A DNA stretch of 64,000 bases from Flavobacterium sp. SLB02 (GCF_009664855.1 NZ_CP045928.1:4992331-5056330); one strand, 5' to 3'. Positions 43,794 to 53,267 are shown, counted from the stretch's first letter. Numbers and translations: made by a program. Notes: generated by a model from the letters alone, not told the origin.

Positions 43794-45974
43794 ATGAATT
43801 TTCAATCCCAAAAAACTTTTTTCCAAATTCGTTTGGGCAAAAAAATCGCGCTGTTACTTTTTGTCTGTGCCAACTCATTATGGCTTCAGGCGCAGGAAAT
43901 AACTTCGCCAAACAAAAATCTTTCTTTAAAATTTGAATTAAAAGAAGGCGGAATTCCGTCATACCAATTATCATACAAACAAAAAGCAGTTATAAAACCA
44001 AGTTCATTAGGCTTAGAATTAAAAGATTTGCCTTCATTCATGGATGGTTTTACCGTTACAAATACGGGACAATCTTCTGTAGATGAAAATTGGAATCCGG
44101 TTTTAGGCGAAGAAAAAACAATTCGTAACAATTACAACGAATTGGTTGTGACTTTGGCTCAAGCCAAAAATAACAACAGATACATTCGCATACGTTTCCG
44201 TTTATTCAACGACGGATTGGGTTTTAGATATGAATTCCCAAAGCAAAATGATCTGAATTATTTTGTAATAAAAGAAGAACGTTCTGAATTTAATCTGGCC
44301 GGAAATCATAAAATTTTCTGGATTCCGGGAGATTATGATACCAATGAATATGCCTATACGACTTCGAAGATTTCTGAAGTTCCTTCGCTGATGAAAAAAG
44401 CAACTATCGAAATCAATTCGCAATGGCCAATTAAGGAATTATCGGTTCAAACACCATCTATGATGAAATCCGATGACGGTTTGTATATCAACATTCACGA
44501 AGCAGGTTTGATCAATTATCCGGCCATGTATCTTGAAGTTGATGCTGTAAATTACAAAATGCGCAGTCATTTAGCGCCTGATGCTGTTGGTGCAAAAGGT
44601 TATATGCAAACCGATGCACAATCTCCTTGGAGAACTATTGTTGTAAGCGATAAAGCAACAGAAATTTTAGCTTCAAAATTAATTCTGAACCTCAACGAAC
44701 CAACAAGTTATAAAGATCTTTCGTGGATAAAACCCGTAAAATACATCGGGATTTGGTGGGAATATTTTGTAGCCGGAAAAAGTACGTGGGCTTTTGGGAA
44801 AGAGACCAACGTAAAATTGACAGATGATTTTACAAAACTTACACCCAATGGAAAACACGGAGCCACAACAGAACGCGCAAAAGAATATATTGATTTTGCT
44901 TCTAAAAATGGTTTCGATGCGATCCTGATCGAAGGCTGGAATATTGGTTGGGAAGACTGGATCAACAACTGGAAAGAAGAAGTTTTTGATTACATAACAG
45001 CTTATCCGGATTTTGATGTAAAAGCGGTTCACGCTTATGCAGCTTCAAAAGGTGTGAAAATTATCATGCACCACGAAACTTCAGGATCAGCAACCAATTA
45101 TGAGCGTCGTTTAGATCGTGCTTTTCAGTTTATGAATGACAACGGTTATGATGCTGTAAAAACAGGTTATGTAGGTAAAATTATTCCGCGTGGCGAACAT
45201 CATGACGGACAATGGATGGTAAATCATTACATAAACGTAGCCAAACGCGCCGCCGATTATAAAATCATGATTAACAGTCATGAAGCTGTTCGACCAACGG
45301 GTTTAAACAGAACTTTCCCAAACTGGATTGCACAAGAATCTGCCCGCGGAACCGAGTTTGAATCTATGGGAGGATTAGCTCCGGATCATACCACGATTTT
45401 ACCATTTACCCGTTTAATGGGAGGACCAATGGATTATACACCAGGAATTTTCCAGACAGATCTTTCGTATTACGGAACCGGAAGTTCGCAGCGTGTTAAT
45501 ACTACTTTAGTAAAACAATTGGCGTATTACGTTACAATGTACAGTCCGTTGCAAATGGCGGCAGATATTCCGGGGAATTACGAGCGTTTTCCAGATGCAT
45601 TTCAGTTCATCAAAGATGTTGCTGTAGATTGGGATAACAGTTATATTCTTGAAGCTGAACCGGGAGATTACATCACAATTGCCCGTAAAGCAAAAGGAAA
45701 AAATGAATGGTATATTGGAGGAATTACCGATGAAAATTCAAGAACTGCCAACATTACTTTTGATTATTTACCAGCCGGAAAAAAATTCATCGCTACGATT
45801 TATGCTGATGCAAAAGAAGCTAATTGGAACGTAAATCCACAAAAATATACGGTGACTAAAGTTGTAGTAAATTCTAAAACAATTTTAAAACAATATTTAG
45901 CCCCAGGCGGTGGCGTTGCCATTAGCATTAAAGAAGGAAATGCTGCAGAATTAAAGGGATTAAAGAAATTGTAA
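43794..45974 (+). CDS. GH97 family glycoside hydrolase (SusB-like alpha-glucosidase)
   Basis: Periplasmic glycoside hydrolase of 726 residues. It has a signal peptide (to about 34, WLQAQE), an N-terminal beta-sandwich (about 35-290, with ITSPNKNLSLKFEL and GEEKTIRNNYNELVV), and a (beta/alpha)8 catalytic barrel (about 300-600). Visible barrel motifs are ILIEGWNIGWEDW (about 382), IIMHHETSG with its glutamate, TGYVGKIIPRGEHHDGQ and MINSHEAVRPTGLNRTFPNW. A C-terminal beta domain completes it. The glutamates suit an inverting GH97 enzyme like SusB. Preceded by an amylase remnant, so it is probably what is left of a starch or malto-oligosaccharide locus. Confidence 0.93.
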   Translation: MNFQSQKTFFQIRLGKKIALLLFVCANSLWLQAQEITSPNKNLSLKFELKEGGIPSYQLSYKQKAVIKPSSLGLELKDLPSFMDGFTVTNTGQSSVDENWNPVLGEEKTIRNNYNELVVTLAQAKNNNRYIRIRFRLFNDGLGFRYEFPKQNDLNYFVIKEERSEFNLAGNHKIFWIPGDYDTNEYAYTTSKISEVPSLMKKATIEINSQWPIKELSVQTPSMMKSDDGLYINIHEAGLINYPAMYLEVDAVNYKMRSHLAPDAVGAKGYMQTDAQSPWRTIVVSDKATEILASKLILNLNEPTSYKDLSWIKPVKYIGIWWEYFVAGKSTWAFGKETNVKLTDDFTKLTPNGKHGATTERAKEYIDFASKNGFDAILIEGWNIGWEDWINNWKEEVFDYITAYPDFDVKAVHAYAASKGVKIIMHHETSGSATNYERRLDRAFQFMNDNGYDAVKTGYVGKIIPRGEHHDGQWMVNHYINVAKRAADYKIMINSHEAVRPTGLNRTFPNWIAQESARGTEFESMGGLAPDHTTILPFTRLMGGPMDYTPGIFQTDLSYYGTGSSQRVNTTLVKQLAYYVTMYSPLQMAADIPGNYERFPDAFQFIKDVAVDWDNSYILEAEPGDYITIARKAKGKNEWYIGGITDENSRTANITFDYLPAGKKFIATIYADAKEANWNVNPQKYTVTKVVVNSKTILKQYLAPGGGVAISIKEGNAAELKGLKKL

Positions 45975-45994
45975 ATTCTATTGAATTAAAACTA

Positions 45995-46027
45995 AAAGGC
46001 GTATGAAATTCTCATACGCCTTTTTTT
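45995..46027 (+). terminator. Terminator of the GH97 gene
   Basis: AAAGGCGTATGA / TCATACGCCTTT stem, T tract. Confidence 0.88.
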
Positions 46028-46115
46028 ATTTTAAAAAAGTTAGCCACAGATTAAAAAGATTCTCACAGATTATATAATCTTTTTAATCCTTTTATAATTT
46101 ATAAGTTTGAAGCTC

Positions 46116-46670
46116 TTAAAAAGAGTAGGAACAAGCAAAACCGAAATTATTATTGAATGCAATATCATTTTTTATAATCGCAGGTTTAAAGGCTAAATTT
46201 TCGCTCATATTAAATTGAGATAAAGCAGCATCAATATTAGCATCGATAATATTCAAAACATAAAACCCGACGATAAATAAAGCGGATAAATCTCTGTTTC
46301 GTTGAAATTGCTTTTGGGCAGATACTAACTGACTTTCACTTAAGTTGGCCAAAAATTGAGAACCACTGGTATTTCCGGCAAGTCTCTTTTTATATTCGTC
46401 TCTGTAAATATTATAGTTTTTCTGACTATCAATATAAAAGTAAGTACTAGTCCCTATTGCTCCATAAACCAAAGGAAGTTTCCAATATTTTTTATTATAA
46501 ATCTGTCCTAAACCAGGAAAAATAGCCGAGTAAAATGCTGCTTTTGCAGGACGAAGCGGATCAATTTCTTCTGATTTTAGAGAATCATTTAAAACGATTT
46601 GTTTCTTTTCCTGAGCGAAAATTGAGGTTAATCCAAAAAATAAAAACAAGAGAATAAATTGATATTGCAT
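46116..46670 (-). CDS. DUF5683 domain-containing membrane protein
   Basis: Exported or envelope protein of 184 residues. Signal peptide (1-19, SIFAQ), then the DUF5683 pattern DPLRPAKAAFYSAIFPGLGQIYNKKYWKLP (two stretches, about 37-66), which continues with hydrophobic helices (about 67-84 and 129-146). Such proteins are common in Bacteroidota, often near parAB. Function unknown. Confidence 0.85.
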   Translation of the reverse strand: MQYQFILLFLFFGLTSIFAQEKKQIVLNDSLKSEEIDPLRPAKAAFYSAIFPGLGQIYNKKYWKLPLVYGAIGTSTYFYIDSQKNYNIYRDEYKKRLAGNTSGSQFLANLSESQLVSAQKQFQRNRDLSALFIVGFYVLNIIDANIDAALSQFNMSENLAFKPAIIKNDIAFNNNFGFACSYSF

Positions 46671-46850
46671 AGAGAAGTTTACTTTAAAATTTCTCTCAAA
46701 GAAAACTTATTAGTTCTAAGGATTTTCCTAAGTAAAAGATAAATAAAACTTAATCTTTAGATTTTTAGAATAGTTTTTTTGCTACGAATTAAACTCATAA
46801 TATAAACTTTATGGCAAAACAGATTAAGGAACTCCTTAGCTTAAATGTTT

Positions 46851-46858
46851 TATTTTTG
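46851..46858 (+). promoter_or_regulatory. -7 promoter element of the AAA ATPase gene
   Basis: TATTTTTG, consensus, 26 bases before the ATG at 46885. No clear -33 element. Confidence 0.45.
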
Positions 46859-46884
46859 GGCATTCAAATTAAAAATAGTTCCTA

Positions 46885-47616
46885 ATGATAACAGACAAAC
46901 CTTATTTAAAAGAGATTTCACTTAAAAGAGATTTGATTGAGAGTTATCAACAGTATCCATTTACCATACCTTCTATAAAAGGATTGGACAAAGTAGAATT
47001 TCACCCCGATGTTACATTTATTGTAGGAGAAAATGGCTCTGGAAAATCTACTTTAATTGAAGCTATTGCTTTAAACATGGGACTTGGACAAGAAGGAGGA
47101 AGTAAACATGCTCGTTTTAGTACGCATCAAAATATTTCAGGTCTTTTTAATTATTTAAAGATTGTAAAAAGTTACAGCCTTCCAAAAGATTATTATTTTC
47201 TTCGTGCCGAAAGTTTTTACAACCTTGCCACTTACATGGAAGAAACTGATAATCTACAAGGAACGGGACACTCTTTACATGAATGTTCTCATGGTGAATC
47301 TTTCATGAAAATCCTTACTGAAAGATTAGGTGGTAACGGACTTTATATACTTGATGAGCCCGAAGCTGCTTTATCTCCCATGAGACAACTTACGATGTTT
47401 ACAGCAATAGATGAGCATGTAAAAAATAATTCACAATTTATAATCGCTACTCATTCTCCAATTCTTTTGGCGTATCCAAATGCCATAATATATCAACTGG
47501 ATGAAAAAGGAATAAGACAAATCGATTATGAAGAAACCGAACATTATCTGGTTACCAAAGGTTTTCTTAATAATTATAAAAATATGACTGAGATTTTATT
47601 AGATCATAACAATTAG
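46885..47616 (+). CDS. AAA family ATPase (ABC-type, single domain)
   Basis: Cytoplasmic ATPase of 243 residues. Walker A GENGSGKST (about 49-57), a signature-like CSHGESFM (about 133-140), Walker B LYILDEPEAAL (about 152-162) and H-loop ATHSPILLAYP (about 185-195). No membrane partner and no nuclease (TOPRIM) domain is seen. It resembles stand-alone AAA_21/YbjD-like ATPases. Possible roles in DNA handling or defence are guesses; no partner gene is adjacent. Confidence 0.85.
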   Translation: MITDKPYLKEISLKRDLIESYQQYPFTIPSIKGLDKVEFHPDVTFIVGENGSGKSTLIEAIALNMGLGQEGGSKHARFSTHQNISGLFNYLKIVKSYSLPKDYYFLRAESFYNLATYMEETDNLQGTGHSLHECSHGESFMKILTERLGGNGLYILDEPEAALSPMRQLTMFTAIDEHVKNNSQFIIATHSPILLAYPNAIIYQLDEKGIRQIDYEETEHYLVTKGFLNNYKNMTEILLDHNN

Positions 47617-47634
47617 AACTACTAAACTTCTCGC

Positions 47635-47707
47635 CTAGCCCCGATAGGACTCAAAATCCTTTTGTGCCGGGGTTCGGCACAAAAGATTGCAAGGGATAGC
47701 GGGACTA
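47635..47707. repeat. CCCGATAG-type intergenic hairpin element (second copy)
   Basis: CCTAGCCCCGATAGG at one end and GGATAGCGGGACTAA at the other, with the inner hairpin TTTTGTGCCG / CGGCACAAAA (47660-47684). The ends match the copy at 21715; the inner stem does not. Confidence 0.75.
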
Positions 47708-47753
47708 AAGCTCTTATGAAACGAAATAGATCTGCTCCTAAAAAATAAAAAAA

Positions 47754-50700
47754 TTACTCCCCCAACAATTCCATCAATTCCAAAGCCCGTTTGGTCGATT
47801 TAACATTTTCGAAAGTCAATAAAAGTCGTAAACCGTTTGGCGTTTGTTTTTCTTTCATTTGGCAAAGGTTACTATGTTTTTGTACAAATTGTAAAACCTT
47901 TCTAAACTTAGACGATTGGTAATAATCAGATTGTTGGTCTGAAACGAAATAACCAATCATTTTACCTTTTTTCATTACTAGTTTCTCAATACCTACGTTG
48001 GTAGCAATCCATTTGATGCGAATACTGTTCATCAACGCATTGGCACGCGGAGGCATTGGCCCGAAACGGTCTATTAATTTATTTTGAAAGATAACCAGTT
48101 CTTCTTCATTTTTTACAGAACCTAACTCGTTATATAAACTTAGACGCTCTGTGACATTATTGATGTATTCGTCAGAGAATAAGAGTTCAAAATCGGTATC
48201 GATTTGTAAATCTTTTACATATTCCTTCGTTTCAATATCGTTCTCTTCCGGATATAAATCTTTGAATTCGTTTTCTTTTAATTCCTCGATAGCTTCGTTC
48301 ATGATTTTCTGGTAGGTATCAAAACCAATTTCGTTGATGAAACCGCTTTGTTCGCCACCTAATAAATCTCCTGCACCACGAATTTCAAGATCTTTCATCG
48401 CTATGTTGAAACCGCTTCCTAATTCGCTGAATTGTTCTAAAGCCTGAATACGTTTTCTTGCATCTTCGGTCATAGATGAATAGGGCGGGCAGATGAAATA
48501 ACAGAATGCTTTTTTATTGCTTCGCCCTACTCGCCCACGCATTTGATGTAAATCAGATAATCCGAAATTATTGGCATTGTTGATGAAAATCGTGTTGGCA
48601 TTGGGTACATCCAAACCACTTTCGATGATTGTGGTTGCTACCAAAACATCAAAATCTCCATTCATGAAACCTAACATCAACTCCTCTAGTTTGGCGCCTT
48701 CCATTTGTCCGTGACCAATTCCGACTCTTGCATTTGGAACCAAACGCTGAATCATTCCCGCAACTTCTTTTATATTTTCGATTCGGTTATTAATGAAGAA
48801 AACTTGTCCGTTACGCTGAATTTCATATGAAATTGCATCGCGAATTACTTCTTCATTAAACCCAACGACATTGGTTTCTATAGGATATCTGTTTGGCGGA
48901 GGCGTTGTAATTACCGATAAATCACGCGCTGCCATTAACGAAAACTGAAGCGTTCTCGGAATTGGCGTTGCCGTTAATGTCAACGTATCAACATTCGCCG
49001 CAATGGTTTTGAGTTTATCTTTTACGTTTACTCCAAACTTTTGTTCCTCATCGACAATCAATAAACCAAGATCTTTAAAAACTACATTTTTGTTGACTAA
49101 TTGATGCGTACCGATAACAATATCTAATTTTCCTTCGGCTAAATCTTTTAAGGTTTGTGCTTTCTGTTTGGCAGTTCTGAATCGGTTTAAATAACCAATT
49201 GAAACCGGCATATCTTTTAATCGTTCCGAAAATGTTCTGTAATGCTGATAGGCCAAAATAGTTGTCGGAACCAAAACGGCAACCTGTTTACTATTGTCAA
49301 CGGCTTTGAAAGCGGCACGAATGGCAACCTCAGTTTTTCCGAAACCTACATCTCCACAAACCAAACGATCCATTGGACGATCGCTTTCCATATCGGATTT
49401 TACTTCTTGTGTCGATTTGGTTTGATCAGGCGTATCTTCGTAGATAAACGAACTTTCTAATTCGTTTTGCAAATAACTGTCCGGCGCAAACTGAAAACCT
49501 TTTTCTAAACGACGTTTTGCATACAATTGAATCAGGTTGAAAGCAATATGTTTGACGCGCGCTTTGGTTTTTTGTTTTAAAATTTTCCAGGCGTTCGATC
49601 CTAATTTATAGATTTTAGGCGGCGTTCCGTCTTTTCCGTTGTATTTGGAGATTTTATGAAGCGAATGTATACTTACATACACAATATCATTATCGGCATA
49701 AACCAATTTTATGGCTTCCTGCGTTTTTCCTTCGACCTGAATTTTCTGTAATCCGCCAAACTTCCCAATTCCGTGATCGATGTGTGTTACATAATCACCA
49801 ACCGAAAGTGCTGTTAATTCCTTAAGCGTAATATTCTGCTTTTTAGAATATCCGTTTTTAATGTTGAATTTATGATAACGCTCAAAAATCTGGTGATCGG
49901 TATACGCCGTAATCTGATTTTCTTCGTCAATAAATCCTTGATATAATGGCAATACAATGGTATGGTATTGTTTTCTAATATTCTCGGAATTCGCTTCATC
50001 TAAGCTTTCGAAAATATCATGAAAACGTTTCGCCTGCGTTTCATTCGAACAGAATAAATAATTCTTGTATCCGTTGAAATGATTGTCGCTCAGATTATTC
50101 AATAACAAATCAAACTGCTTGTTGAAAGAGGGTTGCGGCTGAATATGAAAATCGAATGTTTTAGTCGTTTTAAAAATGGGCTTTGAAGCCAATTCTACTA
50201 CCGAAAAATCTAAAGCCCGTTTGATAAACGAAGCCTGATTTAAAAATAATTGTTCCGGAGTGGCATGTTTTATTTCACCCGAAAGTTTCTCAAAAGCTTC
50301 TTCGGCTCTCGCAAATTGCTTGTCTAGCTGGCTAAAAAGTCCATCGGTATTTTGAATAAAAATAACGGTTTTCTCTGCAATATAATCTAAGAAACTTTCG
50401 CGGTTTTCCTGAAATATCTTATTCTCGACATTTGGGATTATCGTGATTTTTTTATGAGTTTCTACAGATAATTGAGTTTCTACATCAAAACTTCTGATAC
50501 TGTCAACTTCATTACCAAAAAACTCAATTCTATAAGGATGATCGTTTGAAAAAGAGAATACATCCACAATACCTCCACGAACCGAAAATTCGCCCGGTTC
50601 TGTAATAAAATCGACTCTCTTGAATTCGTATTCGAATAAAACTTCGTTGATAAAATCGATCGAAATTTTATCGTTTAAAGCTACTTTTAAAGTGTTTTTG

Positions 50701-51119
50701 TCTAATTGTTGTCTTGTTACCACTTTCTCGAAAAGAGCTTCAGGATAGGTAACAATTATGGCGGGTTTCTTGCGGGAATTAATTCTGTTTAAAACCTCAG
50801 CGCGGAGTAAAACATTGGCATTATCTGTTTCATCAACCTGATACGGGCGTCGAAATGATGCAGGGTAAAACAATACGTCTTGTTCCCCGATCATTTGTTC
50901 AAGATCGTTAAGGTAATAAGCAGCTTCTTCTTTATTGTCTAAAACAACCAGAAAAGGCAGCTCAGCTTTTTTGAAAACAGCGCGTAAAACAAATGAAACT
51001 GCAGATCCTAACAATCCGTTAAGATGCATTTTTATCTGATTTTGTTCTAATAATTGTGTGGCAATCTGCTGATTTTTTGGCAGATTATCATACATTGTAT
51101 ATAAGGCATTTTTACTCAA
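47754..51119 (-). CDS. mfd: Transcription-repair coupling factor
   Basis: DNA translocase of 1121 residues that removes RNA polymerase stalled at lesions and recruits UvrA. In order: UvrB-homology module (about 1-350), CarD-like RNAP-interaction domain (about 440-510, GDYVTHIDHGIGKFGGL), superfamily 2 helicase with Walker A CGDVGFGKTEVAIR (about 590) and LLIVDEEQKFGV (about 690), the helicase C domain (ATTIIESGLDVPNANT, MRGRVGRSNKKAF) and the C-terminal TRCF domain. Length is normal. The start overlaps the upstream lipoprotein gene by 8 bases, so the two are translationally coupled. Confidence 0.97.
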   Translation of the reverse strand: MSKNALYTMYDNLPKNQQIATQLLEQNQIKMHLNGLLGSAVSFVLRAVFKKAELPFLVVLDNKEEAAYYLNDLEQMIGEQDVLFYPASFRRPYQVDETDNANVLLRAEVLNRINSRKKPAIIVTYPEALFEKVVTRQQLDKNTLKVALNDKISIDFINEVLFEYEFKRVDFITEPGEFSVRGGIVDVFSFSNDHPYRIEFFGNEVDSIRSFDVETQLSVETHKKITIIPNVENKIFQENRESFLDYIAEKTVIFIQNTDGLFSQLDKQFARAEEAFEKLSGEIKHATPEQLFLNQASFIKRALDFSVVELASKPIFKTTKTFDFHIQPQPSFNKQFDLLLNNLSDNHFNGYKNYLFCSNETQAKRFHDIFESLDEANSENIRKQYHTIVLPLYQGFIDEENQITAYTDHQIFERYHKFNIKNGYSKKQNITLKELTALSVGDYVTHIDHGIGKFGGLQKIQVEGKTQEAIKLVYADNDIVYVSIHSLHKISKYNGKDGTPPKIYKLGSNAWKILKQKTKARVKHIAFNLIQLYAKRRLEKGFQFAPDSYLQNELESSFIYEDTPDQTKSTQEVKSDMESDRPMDRLVCGDVGFGKTEVAIRAAFKAVDNSKQVAVLVPTTILAYQHYRTFSERLKDMPVSIGYLNRFRTAKQKAQTLKDLAEGKLDIVIGTHQLVNKNVVFKDLGLLIVDEEQKFGVNVKDKLKTIAANVDTLTLTATPIPRTLQFSLMAARDLSVITTPPPNRYPIETNVVGFNEEVIRDAISYEIQRNGQVFFINNRIENIKEVAGMIQRLVPNARVGIGHGQMEGAKLEELMLGFMNGDFDVLVATTIIESGLDVPNANTIFINNANNFGLSDLHQMRGRVGRSNKKAFCYFICPPYSSMTEDARKRIQALEQFSELGSGFNIAMKDLEIRGAGDLLGGEQSGFINEIGFDTYQKIMNEAIEELKENEFKDLYPEENDIETKEYVKDLQIDTDFELLFSDEYINNVTERLSLYNELGSVKNEEELVIFQNKLIDRFGPMPPRANALMNSIRIKWIATNVGIEKLVMKKGKMIGYFVSDQQSDYYQSSKFRKVLQFVQKHSNLCQMKEKQTPNGLRLLLTFENVKSTKRALELMELLGE

Positions 51120-51738
51120 CTCTTTGTATTTTTTTATCTAAATTTTGTGCCTGAACCGGAACTGGATTCGAGTTCGGAATTGCACGTGTTGTATCTAACA
51201 TTTTCAGGAAGTCCTCTTCTCCCTGTTCTTTCGGAATTTTACTTTTCACAAAAATATTATCCATCTGTCTTTGTAAGGACACTAATTCTTTATTGATATC
51301 TCCCACCAAAAAAGTCACTTTATCAGCCGGAATCTGATTCAAATGGATAAATAAATCCATCATTTTGACTTTAGTAATCAAAATAGAAATTCGGCTTTTT
51401 ATGGCAGGGACATTAAATTCTGCAGGAATATTGCTGTTTAGCGCCATCGCTTTTTTTGAAATAGCAGTTGACTTTTTCTGGAATGCTCCAATGGTTTTTC
51501 TTGGTTTATCTCCAATTTCTTTTAAAAATTCACGCCATTCATTCCATGAACTTACTTTTTGTTCTGAAATTTCATTGATTGGCTCATCGATAAAGACCCA
51601 GCCTTTATTGATATTATTAAAAATAACTTCCTTTTTTTTAGCTTCTTTTTCATTCTCAGCGCGACGTTTTTCGTCTTCATTTTGGCATGAATTCAATACA
51701 AAAACAAAAAGCAGAAAAAGAGATATTTTATATTTCAT
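51112..51738 (-). CDS. Predicted lipoprotein of unknown function
   Basis: A 208-residue lipoprotein (from ATG 51738) with signal and lipobox VFVLNSC (Cys about 18), then a Lys/Glu-rich helix (ENEKEAKKKE) and a mostly helical soluble domain. The ATG 12 bases further upstream is less good. I do not recognise the family. It is co-transcribed and overlapping with mfd, an association that appears to be flavobacterial. A -7 TAACTTTG (minus strand, 51758-51765) sits just upstream. Confidence 0.75.
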   Translation of the reverse strand: MKYKISLFLLFVFVLNSCQNEDEKRRAENEKEAKKKEVIFNNINKGWVFIDEPINEISEQKVSSWNEWREFLKEIGDKPRKTIGAFQKKSTAISKKAMALNSNIPAEFNVPAIKSRISILITKVKMMDLFIHLNQIPADKVTFLVGDINKELVSLQRQMDNIFVKSKIPKEQGEEDFLKMLDTTRAIPNSNPVPVQAQNLDKKIQRVE

Positions 51739-51757
51739 TTGGTAAAACATTAAGCTA

Positions 51758-51765
51758 CAAAGTTA
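51758..51765 (-). promoter_or_regulatory. -7 promoter element of the lipoprotein-mfd unit
   Basis: TAACTTTG on the minus strand, 20 bases before the ATG at 51738. No good -33. Confidence 0.4.
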
Positions 51766-51837
51766 CAAAGTAAATTTACAATTACGAATTCTGTTTTTTG
51801 CTAAAGATTCTATAAATCATGGTTGTTTTTTTGGCCC

Positions 51838-51898
51838 ACAGATTTAACGGATTACACAGATTAACACAGGTCATTTCTAACTGGCTGGAATCTGTGCT
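51838..51898. repeat. CACAGATT-type repeat
   Basis: CACAGATTTAACGGATTACA, then CACAGATTAACACAGG, closing with AATCTGTG as the inverse of the first CACAGATT. A shorter relative (CACAGATTA twice) is at 46044-46072. Confidence 0.55.
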
Positions 51899-51905
51899 TG
51901 GAATA

Positions 51906-52100
51906 TTTAACCGCAAAGCACGCAAGTTTTTTTTAGCAGTATGAAATAATCTCGCAAAGCCGCAGAGGCGCAAAGTTTATATTCCTTGTAACTTCTGCAT
52001 CTTAGTAAAATTAAACACAAAACAAGAACATAAAGCTTAAAAAACTTTGCGCCTCTGCGCCTTTGCGAGATTAAAAAAACTTGCCTGCTTTGCGGTAAAA
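51906..52100. repeat. Long inverted repeat of the CGCAAAG family
   Basis: Left arm 51906-51978 and right arm 52041-52100 are near-perfect complements over about 60 bases: both read ACCGCAAAGCA/G, GCAAGTTTTTTT, AATCTCGCAAAG and GCAGAGGCGCAAAGTTT. The left arm has an extra 13-base stretch (AGCAGTATGAAAT). They are separated by 62 bases. No coding potential. Confidence 0.85.
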
Positions 52101-52201
52101 AAAATTACATACTCCAACGAAGAATAATCCAAAAAAGCATCTTCATCATTGTTAAATTTATAATTTGTTGTTATGAAAAGTAAAAATATTTGCGAAAACG
52201 T

Positions 52202-52209
52202 TATATTTG
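52202..52209 (+). promoter_or_regulatory. -7 promoter element of the threonine dehydrogenase gene
   Basis: TATATTTG, consensus, 22 bases before the ATG at 52232. Confidence 0.5.
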
Positions 52210-52231
52210 TACATCTAAAAAAACATCACAA

Positions 52232-53170
52232 ATGAATCCAAAAATATTGATCATTGGCGCTTGCGGTCAAATTGGGACAGAACTGACTCAAAAACTTCGC
52301 AAATTATACGGAACAGACAATGTAATTGCGTCTGATATTCGAAAATTAAATACTGACGTTGTTAATTCGGGTCCGTTTGAAGTGGTCAATGCTTTAGATT
52401 TTAACCAAATTGAGCATCTTGTCGAAGTACATCAAATTACTGATATCTATTTGATGGCGGCACTTTTATCGGCTACAGCCGAGAAAAACCCTGCATTTGC
52501 CTGGGATTTGAATATGAATTCATTATTTCACGTTTTGAATTTGGCGAAAGCAAAAAAAATAAAAAAGATTTTCTGGCCATCAAGTATTGCCGTTTTTGGA
52601 CCTACAACTCCAAAAGAAAATACTCCTCAATATACAGTTATGGAACCATCGACTGTTTACGGAATTAGTAAACAAGCGGGAGAAAGATGGTGCGAATACT
52701 ACCATAATATTTATGGTGTTGATGTACGCAGTATTCGTTATCCTGGTCTAATTAGCTGGTCTACGCCTCCTGGCGGCGGAACTACTGATTATGCGGTTGA
52801 TATTTTTTATAAGGCTATAGCCGATAAAAAATACGAATGCTTTTTATCATCAGAAACAAAAATGCCAATGATGTATATGGATGATGCAATCGATGCGACG
52901 ATTAATATCATGAAAGCTCCGGCTGAAAAAATCAAAATACATTCTTCATACAATTTAGCGGCGATGAGTTTTACGCCTACTGAAATTGCGAATGAAATTA
53001 AAAAACATATTCCTGAATTTACGATTACTTATGAACCGGATTTCCGTCAGAAAATTGCGGATAGCTGGCCGGCAAGTATTGATGACGCTCAGGCAAGAGA
53101 AGATTGGGACTGGAAGCATACTTTTGATCTTGAATCGATGACAAAAGATATGCTGGAACATTTAGGATAA
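52232..53170 (+). CDS. SDR-type L-threonine 3-dehydrogenase
   Basis: NAD-dependent short-chain dehydrogenase of 312 residues that oxidises L-threonine to 2-amino-3-ketobutyrate. Start at ATG 52232 (MNPKILIIGACGQIGTEL); an earlier CGT/ATG reading passes through the promoter. Motifs: NAD-binding GACGQIG (8-14), WPSSIAVFG (about 122), catalytic Tyr and Lys in STVYGISKQAGERW (about 142-155), and PGLISWSTPPGGGTTDYAVDI typical of the epimerase-like threonine dehydrogenases. Substrate assignment rests on this last segment. Monocistronic. Confidence 0.9.
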   Translation: MNPKILIIGACGQIGTELTQKLRKLYGTDNVIASDIRKLNTDVVNSGPFEVVNALDFNQIEHLVEVHQITDIYLMAALLSATAEKNPAFAWDLNMNSLFHVLNLAKAKKIKKIFWPSSIAVFGPTTPKENTPQYTVMEPSTVYGISKQAGERWCEYYHNIYGVDVRSIRYPGLISWSTPPGGGTTDYAVDIFYKAIADKKYECFLSSETKMPMMYMDDAIDATINIMKAPAEKIKIHSSYNLAAMSFTPTEIANEIKKHIPEFTITYEPDFRQKIADSWPASIDDAQAREDWDWKHTFDLESMTKDMLEHLG

Positions 53171-53225
53171 ACCAATCTTAGCTTTTCATAAAGAACTTTT
53201 TGTCGAGCAGAAACTTTTAAGCAAA

Positions 53226-53259
53226 AAAAATACCGAAGCGTTTATCTTCGGTATTTTTT
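53226..53259. terminator. Bidirectional terminator between convergent genes
   Basis: AAATACCGAAG / CTTCGGTATTT stem with A and T tracts, serving the dehydrogenase (+) and the VIT protein (-). Confidence 0.88.
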
Positions 53260-53267
53260 GTTTTTTT

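Noticed and set aside
46885..47616. Defence system built around the AAA ATPase
   Set aside because: No nuclease, TOPRIM or other effector gene adjoins it; the neighbours are DUF5683 and mfd on the opposite strand.
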